Positions 27,324 to 36,800 of a DNA stretch of 64,000 bases are shown in pieces (the first letter of the stretch is position 1; each line of letters opens with the position of its first letter). Source of the stretch: Dyella flava (GTDB lineage: Bacteria; Pseudomonadota; Gammaproteobacteria; Xanthomonadales; Rhodanobacteraceae); the NCBI RefSeq assembly GCF_016904955.1, contig NZ_JADIKE010000034.1, forward strand, positions 272,279 to 336,278, in the 5' to 3' direction. Made by a program: the position numbers and the translations under genes. The notes beneath the pieces were generated by a model, which saw only the letters and a program-made list of their open reading frames with translations, was not told where the DNA came from and made no database searches.

Positions 27324-29483
27324 CTATTTCGCAGTTACTTGCATGCCGCCAAGCCGGATGGCGATAGTTCGGACATCCGCGTTTTCTCCGGCATCCTTCG
27401 GAGAACGTGGACTATCAAAATGAAATGCCAGCACGAGATTTCCATCAGGCGCCTGCCAGTCAGCCGGAATATCGAAAGCCACATCAGGCACCGCGTTGTC
27501 GCGCTGAAAACGCCAGTTTGCAAGGACATGCCCACCCATCTCGACACGCACACTCAGACTCGGGTACTTGGCAGGTAGATAAGGAAGTATCCGCAAGGCG
27601 ACATGCACATCTGACAGGGGCAGCTGCCGGTGCATTGCCACCCAGGCAGCGGGCCCCAACGACCATACGCCACCGCTTTCGGCTGTACTCCACCCGCCAA
27701 GTAGGAAGGGGAGTCCATCGCCATGGCCGTCAAATAGATAAGGATGATCCAGCGCCATCGGCGGCAGGTCACCCCTTAGTGGGTGTTGCAGATACGGTGC
27801 ACTGCCTTTTTCAAACCAGCCGGGCGCGACGACGGTAAAGCCGTCGATGGCGCCGACTCCCGTCGCGGGACTGAACATCACCTGCGCTGATTGCAGCTTT
27901 TCTTTGCCACTGGACTGGATGAGGTACAGACCATTCGGATCCAGATCGCCGCCCCAAAATGCTTCATGCCGCAGCAGCCGGCCTTGTTGCCGCGTCGCGG
28001 AGGGCAAGCGAGCATAGAATGCGGTATCGATGTGAAATCCGTATGTTGCGGCCAGATACTCGTAGTCAATGTACTCGTCACCTTCGTACTGACCCGGAAT
28101 CACGTAAAGATTCGCATAGCGCTTGCGCGCAAGGCTCCAGAACGGCGAGTCAAAATCCGGAAATTTAAGGAATGCAAGCTTGATAGCGGTGACGTTGTGC
28201 GTAAATTGTAAATAAGGCCGCATATCGGCCAACTGCAGCAAAACCATTATGCCCAGCATCACTCTCGATGCCCGTGCAGGCCACCGGACCAACCCGCGCA
28301 CGGCCATCATCAAAAGCACGTAGTAGACCGGCCAGAACATGCGTCCGGAGCAGCGAAAGATATTCACCATCCGGTTCAATCTTGCGGGCAGTGACACCTG
28401 GAAAAGCGTATGCGTGCCGAACGTGACGACGTTGGATAACGCGAGCAAAGTGAGACAAACGCAGCACAGAATCAGCGCGGCGTCGGGATTACGCAGGATG
28501 TCGTGGCGTCCACGGACCGGCGATCTCTTTCGTGTCACGGCCCACTGCACGATCGTCGCCAGCAATGCAAACAACACGCCCAAACCGAGGTAATTGAAGC
28601 CCTCGTACTGTCCGGCGGTAGCGCCGGTAGGTGACGGCAATAGGAATGGCCCCGCCCCGAGAGGCATCCATGGCGCCAACAGGTTCATGGAGTAGTAGCC
28701 GAACCCGAATGTCGACACATCCATGTCGCCGAAATATCCGACTAGCCACATCACGGTAATCGATCCGGCCACGGACGCTACTGTGCAGCAAACCGTGCTT
28801 AGCCAGGAAAGCTGCCGGACAAGAACGCCCTGGCGCAACAAATAAGCCGCCCAAATAGCGTAGACCATGAACATCAGATAGGCGTGCACCAAGGGTACGA
28901 ACCACAGCAGAGCCATCCACTGAATGATGTACCGGAGCTTCGGCGGCGAGTAATAGAGATAGAGCGCGCAGACGATCAGCCAGTGTGCGGATAGCGCAAA
29001 GTGCGCCGAGGTGCGCAGCAACATGATCGGGCTGATCAGGAACAGCAAGACACCCGCGGCGAGTGCCAGACGATCACGCGTAAATTGCGAAAGAAGCCGA
29101 TACGCAAAGTAGCCCTGCAGCACATAACAGCAGCACAGCCACAGACCTGCATATTGAAAATCTGTCGGCAGCACGCCTCTTAGCAGCTTGAATAGGAGTG
29201 CGAATGCAGGTATCGAGTCGGTATAGACGATCGAGCTCGATTGTTCCATCCCCATGGCGGGCGCGGCGCCGAGCGGAAACATCCACGGTGAATGCCGGAA
29301 AAACACCCACCCCAGATAGCTTTGGGCCGAATCGCCATGGGACAGCCAGCCAAGGCTTCCGGGTTCGAGCACACCCACGCCGAACACCAGATAGAACACC
29401 ATCGCCCCGGCCAAAGCGGCCAGGCACGCTCCCGCGAACACATCATCGCCACGGGCACGTGCCATCGTGTCGTTCAACGTCAT
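27324..29483 (-). CDS. Large polytopic membrane protein, DUF6311-like
   Basis: 719 residues. The first 420 or so hold about ten hydrophobic segments with a lumenal GDSAQSYLGWVFFRHSPW loop after helix 1 and a GMEQSSSIVYTDS segment. This resembles the DUF6311/YfhO-like integral membrane family, which is distantly like GT-C glycosyltransferases. The C-terminal 290 residues are a soluble, periplasmic, beta-rich part. No acceptor is known. AAGGGA lies seven bases before the ATG at 29483; an upstream start at 29528 lacks a site. Codon use and base composition look somewhat less GC-rich than the neighbours, which could mark acquisition. Confidence 0.7.
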   Translation of the reverse strand: MTLNDTMARARGDDVFAGACLAALAGAMVFYLVFGVGVLEPGSLGWLSHGDSAQSYLGWVFFRHSPWMFPLGAAPAMGMEQSSSIVYTDSIPAFALLFKLLRGVLPTDFQYAGLWLCCCYVLQGYFAYRLLSQFTRDRLALAAGVLLFLISPIMLLRTSAHFALSAHWLIVCALYLYYSPPKLRYIIQWMALLWFVPLVHAYLMFMVYAIWAAYLLRQGVLVRQLSWLSTVCCTVASVAGSITVMWLVGYFGDMDVSTFGFGYYSMNLLAPWMPLGAGPFLLPSPTGATAGQYEGFNYLGLGVLFALLATIVQWAVTRKRSPVRGRHDILRNPDAALILCCVCLTLLALSNVVTFGTHTLFQVSLPARLNRMVNIFRCSGRMFWPVYYVLLMMAVRGLVRWPARASRVMLGIMVLLQLADMRPYLQFTHNVTAIKLAFLKFPDFDSPFWSLARKRYANLYVIPGQYEGDEYIDYEYLAATYGFHIDTAFYARLPSATRQQGRLLRHEAFWGGDLDPNGLYLIQSSGKEKLQSAQVMFSPATGVGAIDGFTVVAPGWFEKGSAPYLQHPLRGDLPPMALDHPYLFDGHGDGLPFLLGGWSTAESGGVWSLGPAAWVAMHRQLPLSDVHVALRILPYLPAKYPSLSVRVEMGGHVLANWRFQRDNAVPDVAFDIPADWQAPDGNLVLAFHFDSPRSPKDAGENADVRTIAIRLGGMQVTAK

Positions 29484-29576
29484 CAAATTTTCCCTTAGCC
29501 GGCGACCGGCGCCCCTGGCGAGCAGCATTCTCTCCCATATACCACCTTGACTGTACCGGGCGAGCCACGCGGTGGA

Positions 29577-30290
29577 TCAACCGCCGGGTATGGGCGCTCG
29601 CGCCAGTGCCCACACGTCGACGCGCAACACGCCCGCACGCTTCAGGACGCGAACACACTCTGCAAGCGTGGCCCCGGTAGTGAAAACATCGTCGAGAACG
29701 GCGACATGGCTTGGTAATGCAGCGCCTTCTCGCAAGGTAAATGCCGCGCGCAGGTTGCGGCGGCGCTGCGTGGCGTCGAGTCCGGTTTGCATTTCGGTAT
29801 GCCTGATGCGCCGGAGCACATCGTGCCTGCAGGTAATCCCCAAGGCATGCGCGAGCGGCCGCGCCAATTCCCAAGCCTGGTTGTAGCCGCGCTCACGCAA
29901 GCGCCGTTTGTGCAGCGGCACCGGCAGAATCATGAGCGGCAAATGGGAAGGCGGCTTTTCGCGCTGCCACAGCGTGACCAAGGCGCGGCCAGCAGCAAGA
30001 TCCCGGCTGAATTTGAAGCGCGTTTCCAGACGGTCCAATGGCCACGCGTAGCGAAAGGGCGCCCACGCCGCATCCCAGGGCGGAGCCTTGCGCAGGCAAC
30101 GTCCGCACTGCGGCACAGATACCGGCAATGGCAAGGCACATTGGGCACAGCACGGGGTATTGCGCGGCAATTCCGCAGCGCAATCGCTACACAGATCCAC
30201 GCCTTCTGCGCCGGCGTCGCCGCACAACAGGCAGCGCCAGGGCAACAACCATTGATGCAGGGCTGACAAGCGCCGTATCAGCGCATCCAT
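29577..30290 (-). CDS. comF: ComF-family phosphoribosyltransferase-like protein
   Basis: 237 residues. A zinc ribbon in the first 65 residues (CLLCG, CSDC, CAQC and CGRC pairs) is followed by a type I phosphoribosyltransferase fold with VAVLDDVFTTGATLAEC, the PRPP-binding loop, near residue 194. RERGYNQAWELARPLA is the ComF signature. Homologues aid uptake of transforming DNA in naturally competent bacteria, and are widespread elsewhere. The ATG at 30290 is chosen as it begins the family N-terminus. The adjacency of comF to bioB is also seen in other gammaproteobacteria. Confidence 0.9.
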   Translation of the reverse strand: MDALIRRLSALHQWLLPWRCLLCGDAGAEGVDLCSDCAAELPRNTPCCAQCALPLPVSVPQCGRCLRKAPPWDAAWAPFRYAWPLDRLETRFKFSRDLAAGRALVTLWQREKPPSHLPLMILPVPLHKRRLRERGYNQAWELARPLAHALGITCRHDVLRRIRHTEMQTGLDATQRRRNLRAAFTLREGAALPSHVAVLDDVFTTGATLAECVRVLKRAGVLRVDVWALARAPIPGG

Positions 30291-30304
30291 ATGCGAAAGA
30301 CGGG

Positions 30305-30511
30305 TTAGTTGTTCGGCTTGAACAAGGCCGCGTCCACGATCGACCAGAGATGGATGATCCAGCCCATCCAGATCACCCACAGTGCTGCGGCAAGCACAAA
30401 CATGAAAAACGCCTTCAACAACCGTCCCTGCACCAACTGGCCCAGCCCCGGGATAAAGAAACTGCACACCGCCGCGATGACGTTACCGGTGCTGCCCTGA
30501 CCTGCACTCAT
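30305..30511 (-). CDS. Small membrane protein (TM2-like)
   Basis: 68 residues with two hydrophobic segments (about 10-25 and 32-55). FFIPGLGQLVQGRLLKAFFMF resembles the TM2 domain signature of a helix, GxGxxY/Q-G turn and helix. AAGGAG lies seven bases before the ATG at 30511. It is 14 bases upstream of comF in the same direction and likely co-transcribed. Function unknown. It diverges from bioB. Confidence 0.7.
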   Translation of the reverse strand: MSAGQGSTGNVIAAVCSFFIPGLGQLVQGRLLKAFFMFVLAAALWVIWMGWIIHLWSIVDAALFKPNN

Positions 30512-30574
30512 GATCGACTCCTTCGATAGATGGTCGTGGGATGGTAATCGGTCCACGTCCGCACTCCGTCAACC

Positions 30575-30598
30575 ATTCGCCAACGAATAGAGTTGACA
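30575..30598. promoter_or_regulatory. Palindrome and -35 candidate upstream of bioB
   Basis: ATTCG-CCAA-CGAAT at 30575-30588 is a 14-base inverted repeat, followed at once by TTGACA at 30593-30598, a perfect -35 box. The matching -10 is weak. No BirA operator consensus (TTGTAAACC) is visible. The palindrome could bind a regulator of the biotin cluster or the divergent gene. Confidence 0.35.
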
Positions 30599-30652
30599 GT
30601 ATCGGGAGCGACTTCCAAACTTGCTTGCTTGATTGCCACGGAGCCCCACCCC

Positions 30653-31693
30653 ATGCCCGCAGCCGCTCTTCGCCATGACTGGTCGCGCGACGAAATCGCC
30701 GCATTGTTCGCCCTGCCATTCAATGAGTTGCTGCACCGTGCGCATGGCGTTCACCGCGAACACCATGACCCGAACGCGGTACAGGTCTCCACCCTGCTGT
30801 CGATCAAGACGGGGGGCTGCCCGGAAGATTGCGGTTATTGCCCACAGGCGGCGAGGTATCACACCGGCGTCAAGGCGGAAAAATTGATGTCGGTAGACGC
30901 CGTGGTCGCCCGGGCCCAGGCGGCGAAGAACGCCGGCGCCAGCCGCTTCTGCATGGGCGCGGCCTGGCGCAGCCCGAAGGATCGCGACGTGGCCCAGGTG
31001 GCGGAGATCGTCTCGGCCGTGAAGGCCCTGGGCCTGGAAACCTGCGCCACTTTGGGCATGCTCAGCGACACCCAGGCGCAGACGCTCAAGCACGCCGGCC
31101 TGGATTACTACAATCACAATATCGACACCGCGCCGGAGTTCTACGGCGAAATCATCCACACGCGCCAATATCAGGATCGCCTGGATACGCTCGAACACGT
31201 GCGCGATGCGGGTCTGAAGACCTGCTGCGGTGGCATTGTCGGCATGGGTGAAACCCGCGATCAGCGCGCCGGTCTGCTGCAGACGCTGGTCAACCTGCCC
31301 GAGCATCCGGAATCGGTGCCGATCAATCAGCTGGTGCAGGTGGAAGGCACGCCGCTGCACGGCACGCAAGCGCTGGATCCGTTCGAGTTTGTGCGCACGA
31401 TCGCCGTGGCGCGCATCCTGATGCCCAAGTCGATGGTGCGCTTGTCCGCCGGTCGTCAGCAGATGGACGATGCCGTGCAGGCGCTGTGCTTCTTTGCCGG
31501 CGCAAACTCGATTTTCTACGGTGAAAAACTGCTGACGACCGGCAACCCCGACGTGGAGCACGATCGCGCACTGTTCCGCCGCCTCGACCTGCATGCCTTG
31601 GAAATCGTCGAGGAAACCGACACGGTGCACGCCGGCATCCTCGAAACCGAATCAGCCGGCAGCTGTGGTCAGGGCTGTGGCTGCGCGGCCTGA
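30653..31693 (+). CDS. bioB: Biotin synthase
   Basis: 346 residues. Radical-SAM cluster motif CPEDCGYC gives C56, C60 and C63. The barrel carries [16 protein letters not shown] and [10 protein letters not shown], which include ligands of the auxiliary 2Fe-2S cluster. It inserts sulfur into dethiobiotin. The Cys/Gly-rich C-terminus ([11 protein letters not shown]) is seen in several proteobacterial BioB. The ATG at 30653 fits the family start. It leads the cluster bioB-bioF-trhO-bioH-bioC; bioA and bioD are not in the window. Confidence 0.97.
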   Translation: MPAAALRHDWSRDEIAALFALPFNELLHRAHGVHREHHDPNAVQVSTLLSIKTGGCPEDCGYCPQAARYHTGVKAEKLMSVDAVVARAQAAKNAGASRFCMGAAWRSPKDRDVAQVAEIVSAVKALGLETCATLGMLSDTQAQTLKHAGLDYYNHNIDTAPEFYGEIIHTRQYQDRLDTLEHVRDAGLKTCCGGIVGMGETRDQRAGLLQTLVNLPEHPESVPINQLVQVEGTPLHGTQALDPFEFVRTIAVARILMPKSMVRLSAGRQQMDDAVQALCFFAGANSIFYGEKLLTTGNPDVEHDRALFRRLDLHALEIVEETDTVHAGILETESAGSCGQGCGCAA

Positions 31694-32876
31694 TCTGCTT
31701 CAACGACTGGCCGTACAGACGGCCGAACGTGCGCAAGCGCAGCTACAGCGACGTCTGCGCACGATCGACACCTGCCAAGGGCCTTTTGTAGAAAGCGGCG
31801 GGCAGCAGTTGCTTGCTTTCTGCAGCAATGATTACCTGGGCCTTGCCCACGATCCGCGACTGGTCGCCGCCTTGAAGACAGCCGGTGACGAAAGCGGCGT
31901 CGGCAGCGGTTCGGCCCATCTGATCTGCGGCCATCGCCGCGAACACGCTGCGCTGGAAGAAGCCTTGGCCGAATGGACCGGGCGTGAGCGCGCACTGCTG
32001 TTTTCCACCGGCTACATGGCCAATCTCGGCGTGATCCAGGCCTTGCTTGAGCGCGGCGAACTGTGCGTGCAAGACAAGCTCAATCACGCCTGTTTGCTCG
32101 ATGGTGCGCAGCTCGCCGGCGCAACGCTGAAACGCTACCCACATGCCGATGTCGATGCCGCTGCACGACAATTACACAGCAACGCAGATGGTTGTGCATT
32201 GCTCGCTACCGACGGCGTGTTCAGCATGGACGGCGATATTGCGCCGCTGCGCGAATTAGCCGCCTTGTGCGCCAGCGAACGCACCAGCCTGATGGTGGAT
32301 GACGCGCATGGACTGGGCGTGCTCGGCGAGGACGGCGCCGGCAGCGTGGCGGAAGCCGGATTAAGCGAAACCGATGTTCCGATCCTGATGGCCACATTGG
32401 GCAAGGCGCTTGGCTGCAGCGGCGCCTTCGTTGCCGGCAGCGCCGCCTTGATCGATGGGCTGACCCAGTTTGCACGCACCTATATCTACACCACCGCCAT
32501 GCCCCCCGCACTGGCGGCTGCCACCCATCGTGCGGTGGAACTGGCGCGCAGTGAACATTGGCGACGCGACAAGTTGAACGTCCTGCTCCGGCGTTTTCGT
32601 ACCGGCGCGGCCCAGCTGGGCCTGCCATTGATGCCCTCGCGCACGGCCATTCAGCCGCTCATGCTCGGCGATGCCCAGCGCGCCCTGGACACGTCCCGAG
32701 CGCTGGAAGCTCAAGGGCTGCTGGCCGTGGCGATCCGCCCGCCCACCGTTCCCCATGGGCAGGCGCGCCTGCGCATCACACTTTCCGCCGCCCATGAAGA
32801 AGCCCACGTGGACAGGTTGCTGCAGGCACTCGAGTCCCTGCGGCTCGGGGCATCCCCTACGGGCGCGCCGGTATAA
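31677..32876 (+). CDS. bioF: 8-amino-7-oxononanoate synthase
   Basis: About 399 residues. [33 protein letters not shown] and [10 protein letters not shown] match BioF, with the PLP lysine at about K243 in [10 protein letters not shown]. It joins pimeloyl-ACP and alanine. No ATG exists at the right place. The GTG at 31677, which overlaps the bioB stop by 17 bases, gives the best N-terminus; a GTG at 31665 is also possible. Non-ATG and overlapping start suggest coupled translation. It is 28 bases before the trhO start. Confidence 0.93.
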   Translation: MAARPDLLQRLAVQTAERAQAQLQRRLRTIDTCQGPFVESGGQQLLAFCSNDYLGLAHDPRLVAALKTAGDESGVGSGSAHLICGHRREHAALEEALAEWTGRERALLFSTGYMANLGVIQALLERGELCVQDKLNHACLLDGAQLAGATLKRYPHADVDAAARQLHSNADGCALLATDGVFSMDGDIAPLRELAALCASERTSLMVDDAHGLGVLGEDGAGSVAEAGLSETDVPILMATLGKALGCSGAFVAGSAALIDGLTQFARTYIYTTAMPPALAAATHRAVELARSEHWRRDKLNVLLRRFRTGAAQLGLPLMPSRTAIQPLMLGDAQRALDTSRALEAQGLLAVAIRPPTVPHGQARLRITLSAAHEEAHVDRLLQALESLRLGASPTGAPV

Positions 32877-32904
32877 TTCACGGCCAAGTATGCCTGCCCC
32901 GCCT

Positions 32905-33705
32905 ATGTCGATCCTCAACATCTCCGCTTATCGCTTCGTCAGCCTGGACGATCTGCCAGCGCTGCGTGAACGCGTGCTCGCGCAATGCCATGCGCTGGAA
33001 TTGAAGGGCACCATTTTGCTCGCGCCGGAGGGGATCAATCTGTTTCTGGCAGCGCCGCGTGAAGCCATCGAGACGTTCATGGCATGGCTGCGCCAGGATT
33101 CGCGCTTTGCCGGTTTACAGGCCAAGGAATCGTTGTCCGATGGGGCGCCGTTCAAGCGCATGCGTGTGCGCCTCAAGAAAGAAATCATCACCTTGCGCCA
33201 GCCTGCGATCCGCCCCGAAGGCGGCCGCGCACCGGCCGTGGACGCGGCCACACTCAAGCGCTGGCTGGATCAGGGACATGACGACCAGGGCCGCCATGTG
33301 GTCCTGCTTGATACGCGCAATGCCTACGAAACCGACGTCGGCATGTTCCCGCAAGCGGTCGATTACCGCATCGCCAGCTTTACCGAACTGCCCGCCGCCC
33401 TGGCTGCCGATCAGGCGCGCTACCGCGACAAGACGGTGGTGTCGTATTGCACGGGTGGGATCCGTTGCGAAAAGGCGGTCTTGCACATGCAGGATGCCGG
33501 GATGGAAAACGTGTATCAACTGGAAGGTGGCATCCTGAAGTATTTCGAAGAAGTCGGCGGCGTGCATTGGCGCGGCGAGTGCTTCGTTTTCGATGAGCGC
33601 GGCGCGGTCGACAAAGCATTGAGTCCAGCTCCTATCCAGCCACCCGCTCTGTCCTCTGGGCGACTCGAAGGTAGTCCCGTGGGAGAGGGGGAGCTTTACA
33701 CATGA
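32905..33705 (+). CDS. trhO: tRNA uridine(34) hydroxylase TrhO/YceA-like (rhodanese)
   Basis: 266 residues. N-terminal [16 protein letters not shown] and [17 protein letters not shown] form the UPF0176 acylphosphatase-like domain; a rhodanese domain follows with active-site Cys in [12 protein letters not shown]. TrhO hydroxylates U34 in tRNA. Compared with E. coli TrhO it stops soon after [11 protein letters not shown] and lacks the Cys-rich C-terminal region. The last 27 residues are low complexity, encoded by DNA that resembles an intergenic repeat. An alternative ATG is at 32890. It overlaps bioH by ATGA. Confidence 0.85.
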   Translation: MSILNISAYRFVSLDDLPALRERVLAQCHALELKGTILLAPEGINLFLAAPREAIETFMAWLRQDSRFAGLQAKESLSDGAPFKRMRVRLKKEIITLRQPAIRPEGGRAPAVDAATLKRWLDQGHDDQGRHVVLLDTRNAYETDVGMFPQAVDYRIASFTELPAALAADQARYRDKTVVSYCTGGIRCEKAVLHMQDAGMENVYQLEGGILKYFEEVGGVHWRGECFVFDERGAVDKALSPAPIQPPALSSGRLEGSPVGEGELYT

Positions 33706-34475
33706 GTCTGCATATCGAGGTGCGCGGCAGCGGCCCGATGCCGCTGGTGATGATCCACGGCTGGGCGATGCACGGCGGCATTTTTTCGCCACTCGTCGAC
33801 GTACTCGCTGAGCGCTGCACGATGTATCTGGTTGACTTGCCTGGCCACGGCTACTCGCGCAACTGCGGATTGCCGCTGGAGCCGCAGGCATGTGCACAAG
33901 CCATCGCGGCCGCCACGCCGCCGGCCACCTGGCTGGGCTGGTCGTTGGGCGGACTCGTTGCGCTCAGCGGCGTACTGAATAAACCGCAGCATGTGCGCGG
34001 ACTGGCCATGCTCTGCGCCACGCCGCGTTTTGTCAGCGCCAGCGATTGGCCTTGCGGACGTGATCCATCGCTGGTGAAACAGCTGGCGATCGATCTGGAA
34101 ACCGACTACCACGCAACGATCGAGCGCTTCCTCACGCTGGAAGTGATGGGCAGCCCCGATCCGCGCGGCGAGCTGCGCCGCTTGCGTGCGGAAGTATTCT
34201 CGCGCGGCGAACCCGATCTGCGCGTGTTGCAGGAAGGTATTCGGATGCTCGATCAAACCGATCTGCGCAGCGGACTGGCACAACTGAAGGCAGGCCACAG
34301 CTGGTGGAGTGCCGGACGCCTGGACCGGCTGGTGCATCCGAATGCCATGCAGGCCGCTGCTGCACTGTGCGAAGGCGAATTTCACGTCATTGCGCACGCC
34401 GGACACGCCCCCTTTCTCAGTCATCCCGATGCCGTCGCGCAGGCGTTGCTGTCCTGGCTTGAGGCCCGTTCATGA
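33702..34475 (+). CDS. bioH: Pimeloyl-ACP methyl ester carboxylesterase
   Basis: 257 residues, alpha/beta hydrolase. [21 protein letters not shown] and GWSLGG (catalytic Ser at 81) match BioH, and [11 protein letters not shown] holds the catalytic His. It removes the methyl group from pimeloyl-ACP methyl ester, closing the BioC-BioH route to pimelate. ATGA overlaps join it to trhO before and bioC after, so the three are translated as a unit. Confidence 0.92.
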   Translation: MSLHIEVRGSGPMPLVMIHGWAMHGGIFSPLVDVLAERCTMYLVDLPGHGYSRNCGLPLEPQACAQAIAAATPPATWLGWSLGGLVALSGVLNKPQHVRGLAMLCATPRFVSASDWPCGRDPSLVKQLAIDLETDYHATIERFLTLEVMGSPDPRGELRRLRAEVFSRGEPDLRVLQEGIRMLDQTDLRSGLAQLKAGHSWWSAGRLDRLVHPNAMQAAAALCEGEFHVIAHAGHAPFLSHPDAVAQALLSWLEARS

Positions 34476-35353
34476 GCGACTTCCAGGTCGACACGCGCCG
34501 CGTCCGCGCCAATTTCAGCCATGCCGCCGGCAGCTACGAGCAACACGACGCGCTCCAGCGCGAAGTGCAACAGCTCCTGCTGGAACGCCTCGACTTCTAT
34601 TTGCAGCAGCCGGAGCGAGTGATCGACGTCGGCGCAGGCACAGGGCGCGGCAGCGCGCTGCTCAAGAAACGCTATGCCAAAGCGCAAGTCATTGCCGTCG
34701 ATGCGGCACTACCCATGCTGCGCACGGCCAAATCTCACGCCGGCTGGCTGAAGCCGTTCCAGCGCGTGTGCGGTGAAGCCACGGCGCTGCCGCTGCCCGA
34801 TCACAGTGTCGATGTCCTGCATTCCAACCTGTGTTTCCAGTGGATCGATGATCTTCCCGCGCTATTCGGCGAATGCGTACGCGTGCTGAAACCCGGCGGC
34901 ATGCTGCTGTTCTCCACTTTCGGCCCCGATACCCTGCGCGAGCTGCGCGCCGCCTGGGCCTCAGTCGATCAGCATTCCCACGTCAGCCGCTTCCTGGACA
35001 TGCACGACCTGGGTGACGCCATGATCGCGGCCGGCTTGCGCGATCCGGTGCTGGACGTCGATCGCTATATGCTCACCTACAGCGAACCCAAAGCCTTGTT
35101 GCGTGAGCTCAAGGGACTGGGCGCCACGCACGCCGACCGCGGCCGCGAGCGCGGCCTGACCGGCAAGCGTCATTTCCAGCAGATGCTGGCGGCTTACGAA
35201 GCCATGCGCACGGAGGGCCGCATTCCGGCAACGTGGGAAGTGGTAACGGCGCATGCCTGGGGGCCGCCGCCGGGACAATCGCGCCGCGCAAAAGGCGGCG
35301 GCGAGATTGCCAGCTTTTCCATCGATAGCTTGCGCGGCTCGCGGCGGCGTTGA
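34472..35353 (+). CDS. bioC: Malonyl-ACP O-methyltransferase
   Basis: 293 residues. The SAM-binding motif VIDVGAGTGRGSALLKKRY lies near residue 50, and LHSNLCFQWIDDLPALFGE is typical of BioC. It methylates malonyl-ACP so that fatty acid synthase can build pimelate. The start overlaps the bioH stop. The end (from about 260) is basic and variable. It is convergent with the LptA-like gene, 24 bases away. Confidence 0.93.
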   Translation: MSDFQVDTRRVRANFSHAAGSYEQHDALQREVQQLLLERLDFYLQQPERVIDVGAGTGRGSALLKKRYAKAQVIAVDAALPMLRTAKSHAGWLKPFQRVCGEATALPLPDHSVDVLHSNLCFQWIDDLPALFGECVRVLKPGGMLLFSTFGPDTLRELRAAWASVDQHSHVSRFLDMHDLGDAMIAAGLRDPVLDVDRYMLTYSEPKALLRELKGLGATHADRGRERGLTGKRHFQQMLAAYEAMRTEGRIPATWEVVTAHAWGPPPGQSRRAKGGGEIASFSIDSLRGSRRR

Positions 35354-35377
35354 GTTCACGCCGCGTGGCCCTCGGGT

Positions 35378-36007
35378 TTACGCCTGTGGCGTCGGCGCCG
35401 TACTAGCCGATGCCGGCATTGCGCCACCCGGTGCCGAACTCGCCGACGCCGGCTTTGCGCCGCCCTGCGCCGCAGGCGGATTCTTCGGCGGTTTGGGCTT
35501 GGGCAGATAGGTCGCGCTGACGTTGCCGGTGCCGGTGAAGTACGTGGTGTTGGTGTTATAGGTCACCTTGTCACCGTGCGCATCGCCGGTGTCCTGCTCG
35601 GTGACGACGGCGTTGGGCGAGAGCACGGCAATGCCGTTGATGTTGTCGTAATCGAGTGTGGGCGCTTCGCCGGTCATCAGCTTGTCGTTGTTGTCCAGCT
35701 GCTGGATATGTGCCGGATTGCCCTTCATCACAATGCGGCTGACCTGCGTATCGGCATCGAGATAGATGTATGCGACATCACCGGTGGCTTTCATGCTGCC
35801 TTGGATGACGACTACATGGCCAGTCAGCGTGGTCATCGTATTGGGCGCATTGAAGCCGTTTACCGAATCTTGCGTGGTATTCATCGGCTGGTTGCGGTCG
35901 CCGGTCTTGGCGTGTGCGCAGGGCATCAGTGCGATCAGCAGCAGCCCGGCGCAGGATCGGACTACGAGGCCTCCGTGGCGAACGCCAAAGTTATGGAACG
36001 GCCTCAT
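35378..36007 (-). CDS. LptA/OstA-like periplasmic protein with Pro/Ala tail
   Basis: 209 residues. A signal peptide or anchor (CAGLLLIALMPCAHA, cleavage after AHA) is followed by the OstA/LptA beta-jellyroll pattern: GHVVVIQGSMKATGD, HIQQL, MTGEAPTLDYD and GDKVTYNTNTTYFTG. LptA bridges lipopolysaccharide across the periplasm. Location is unusual, because lptA normally sits with lptC, lptB and rpoN; so this may be the true LptA or a paralogue. The last 35 residues are Pro/Ala/Ser-rich with two PASAS.AP repeats. The start is the ATG at 36007. Confidence 0.8.
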   Translation of the reverse strand: MRPFHNFGVRHGGLVVRSCAGLLLIALMPCAHAKTGDRNQPMNTTQDSVNGFNAPNTMTTLTGHVVVIQGSMKATGDVAYIYLDADTQVSRIVMKGNPAHIQQLDNNDKLMTGEAPTLDYDNINGIAVLSPNAVVTEQDTGDAHGDKVTYNTNTTYFTGTGNVSATYLPKPKPPKNPPAAQGGAKPASASSAPGGAMPASASTAPTPQA

Positions 36008-36129
36008 GCGACGTATCTCCTATCCCCGCGATGACGCCCATTCTAAGGCCAGACCGCGCCAAAACCAGCCGTCCGGAACCGAACGGCGGGCTGGTTTGTG
36101 GCGCCGTTTGCAGGCCGAATTGCGCCGGC

Positions 36130-36708
36130 CTAGTGCTTGCCCGCGCAGGCCTTGTGGCGGAAGCATTCCACCAGGTGATCATTGACCATGCCGGTCGCCT
36201 GCATAAAGGCGTAGCAGATGGTGCTGCCGACAAAGCGGAAACCGCGCTTTTTCAGCGCCTTGCTCATCCGGTCCGACAACGGTGTACTGGCCGGCACCTC
36301 AGCTTTGGTCCGCCAGCGGTTATGGATCGGCTTGCCGTCGACAAACGCCCACAGGTAGCTATCGAGGCTGCCATGCTCGTCGATCACCGCCAGGGCCGCC
36401 TTGGCGTTGTCGCGGGTGGCGGTGATCTTCAGGCGGTTGCGGATCAGGCCTGGATCAAGCAACAGCTTTTCCAGCTCGCGATCCTTCATGGCCGCAACGC
36501 GGGCCAGGTCGAAATCGTGGAAGGCGCGGCGATAGTTATCGCGTTTTTGCAGAACCGTGCGCCACGACAAGCCCGCCTGGGCGCCCTCCAGGCACAGGAA
36601 CTCGAACAGCGCACGATCGTCATGCAGCGGCACACCCCACTCGGTGTCGTGATAGGCCTGCATCAACTCGCCATCGGCTGCCCAATGACAACGAATGCGC
36701 GATGCCAT
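36130..36708 (-). CDS. tag: DNA-3-methyladenine glycosylase I
   Basis: 192 residues. RCHW (C7), YHDTEWG (H20) and NDHLVECFRH near the C-terminus give the zinc site of Tag. LCLEGAQAGLSWRTVLQKRDNYR is the family signature. It removes 3-methyladenine from alkylated DNA. GGGAGA lies eight bases before the ATG at 36708. It is downstream of the MHYT gene on the other side of a gap of 90 bases, in the same direction. Confidence 0.95.
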   Translation of the reverse strand: MASRIRCHWAADGELMQAYHDTEWGVPLHDDRALFEFLCLEGAQAGLSWRTVLQKRDNYRRAFHDFDLARVAAMKDRELEKLLLDPGLIRNRLKITATRDNAKAALAVIDEHGSLDSYLWAFVDGKPIHNRWRTKAEVPASTPLSDRMSKALKKRGFRFVGSTICYAFMQATGMVNDHLVECFRHKACAGKH

Positions 36709-36800
36709 GGCTGTTCTCCCCTCTGCACAAGACGCGTCATGAAGAAAACAGCATAACGCCACATCCGCGTAAAGGTTAGCGCCCTTTCAAATAGGGATGC

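Noticed and set aside
30541..30652. BirA operator at bioB
   Set aside because: The TTGTAAACC-type half-sites are absent; only an unrelated ATTCG/CGAAT palindrome is present.
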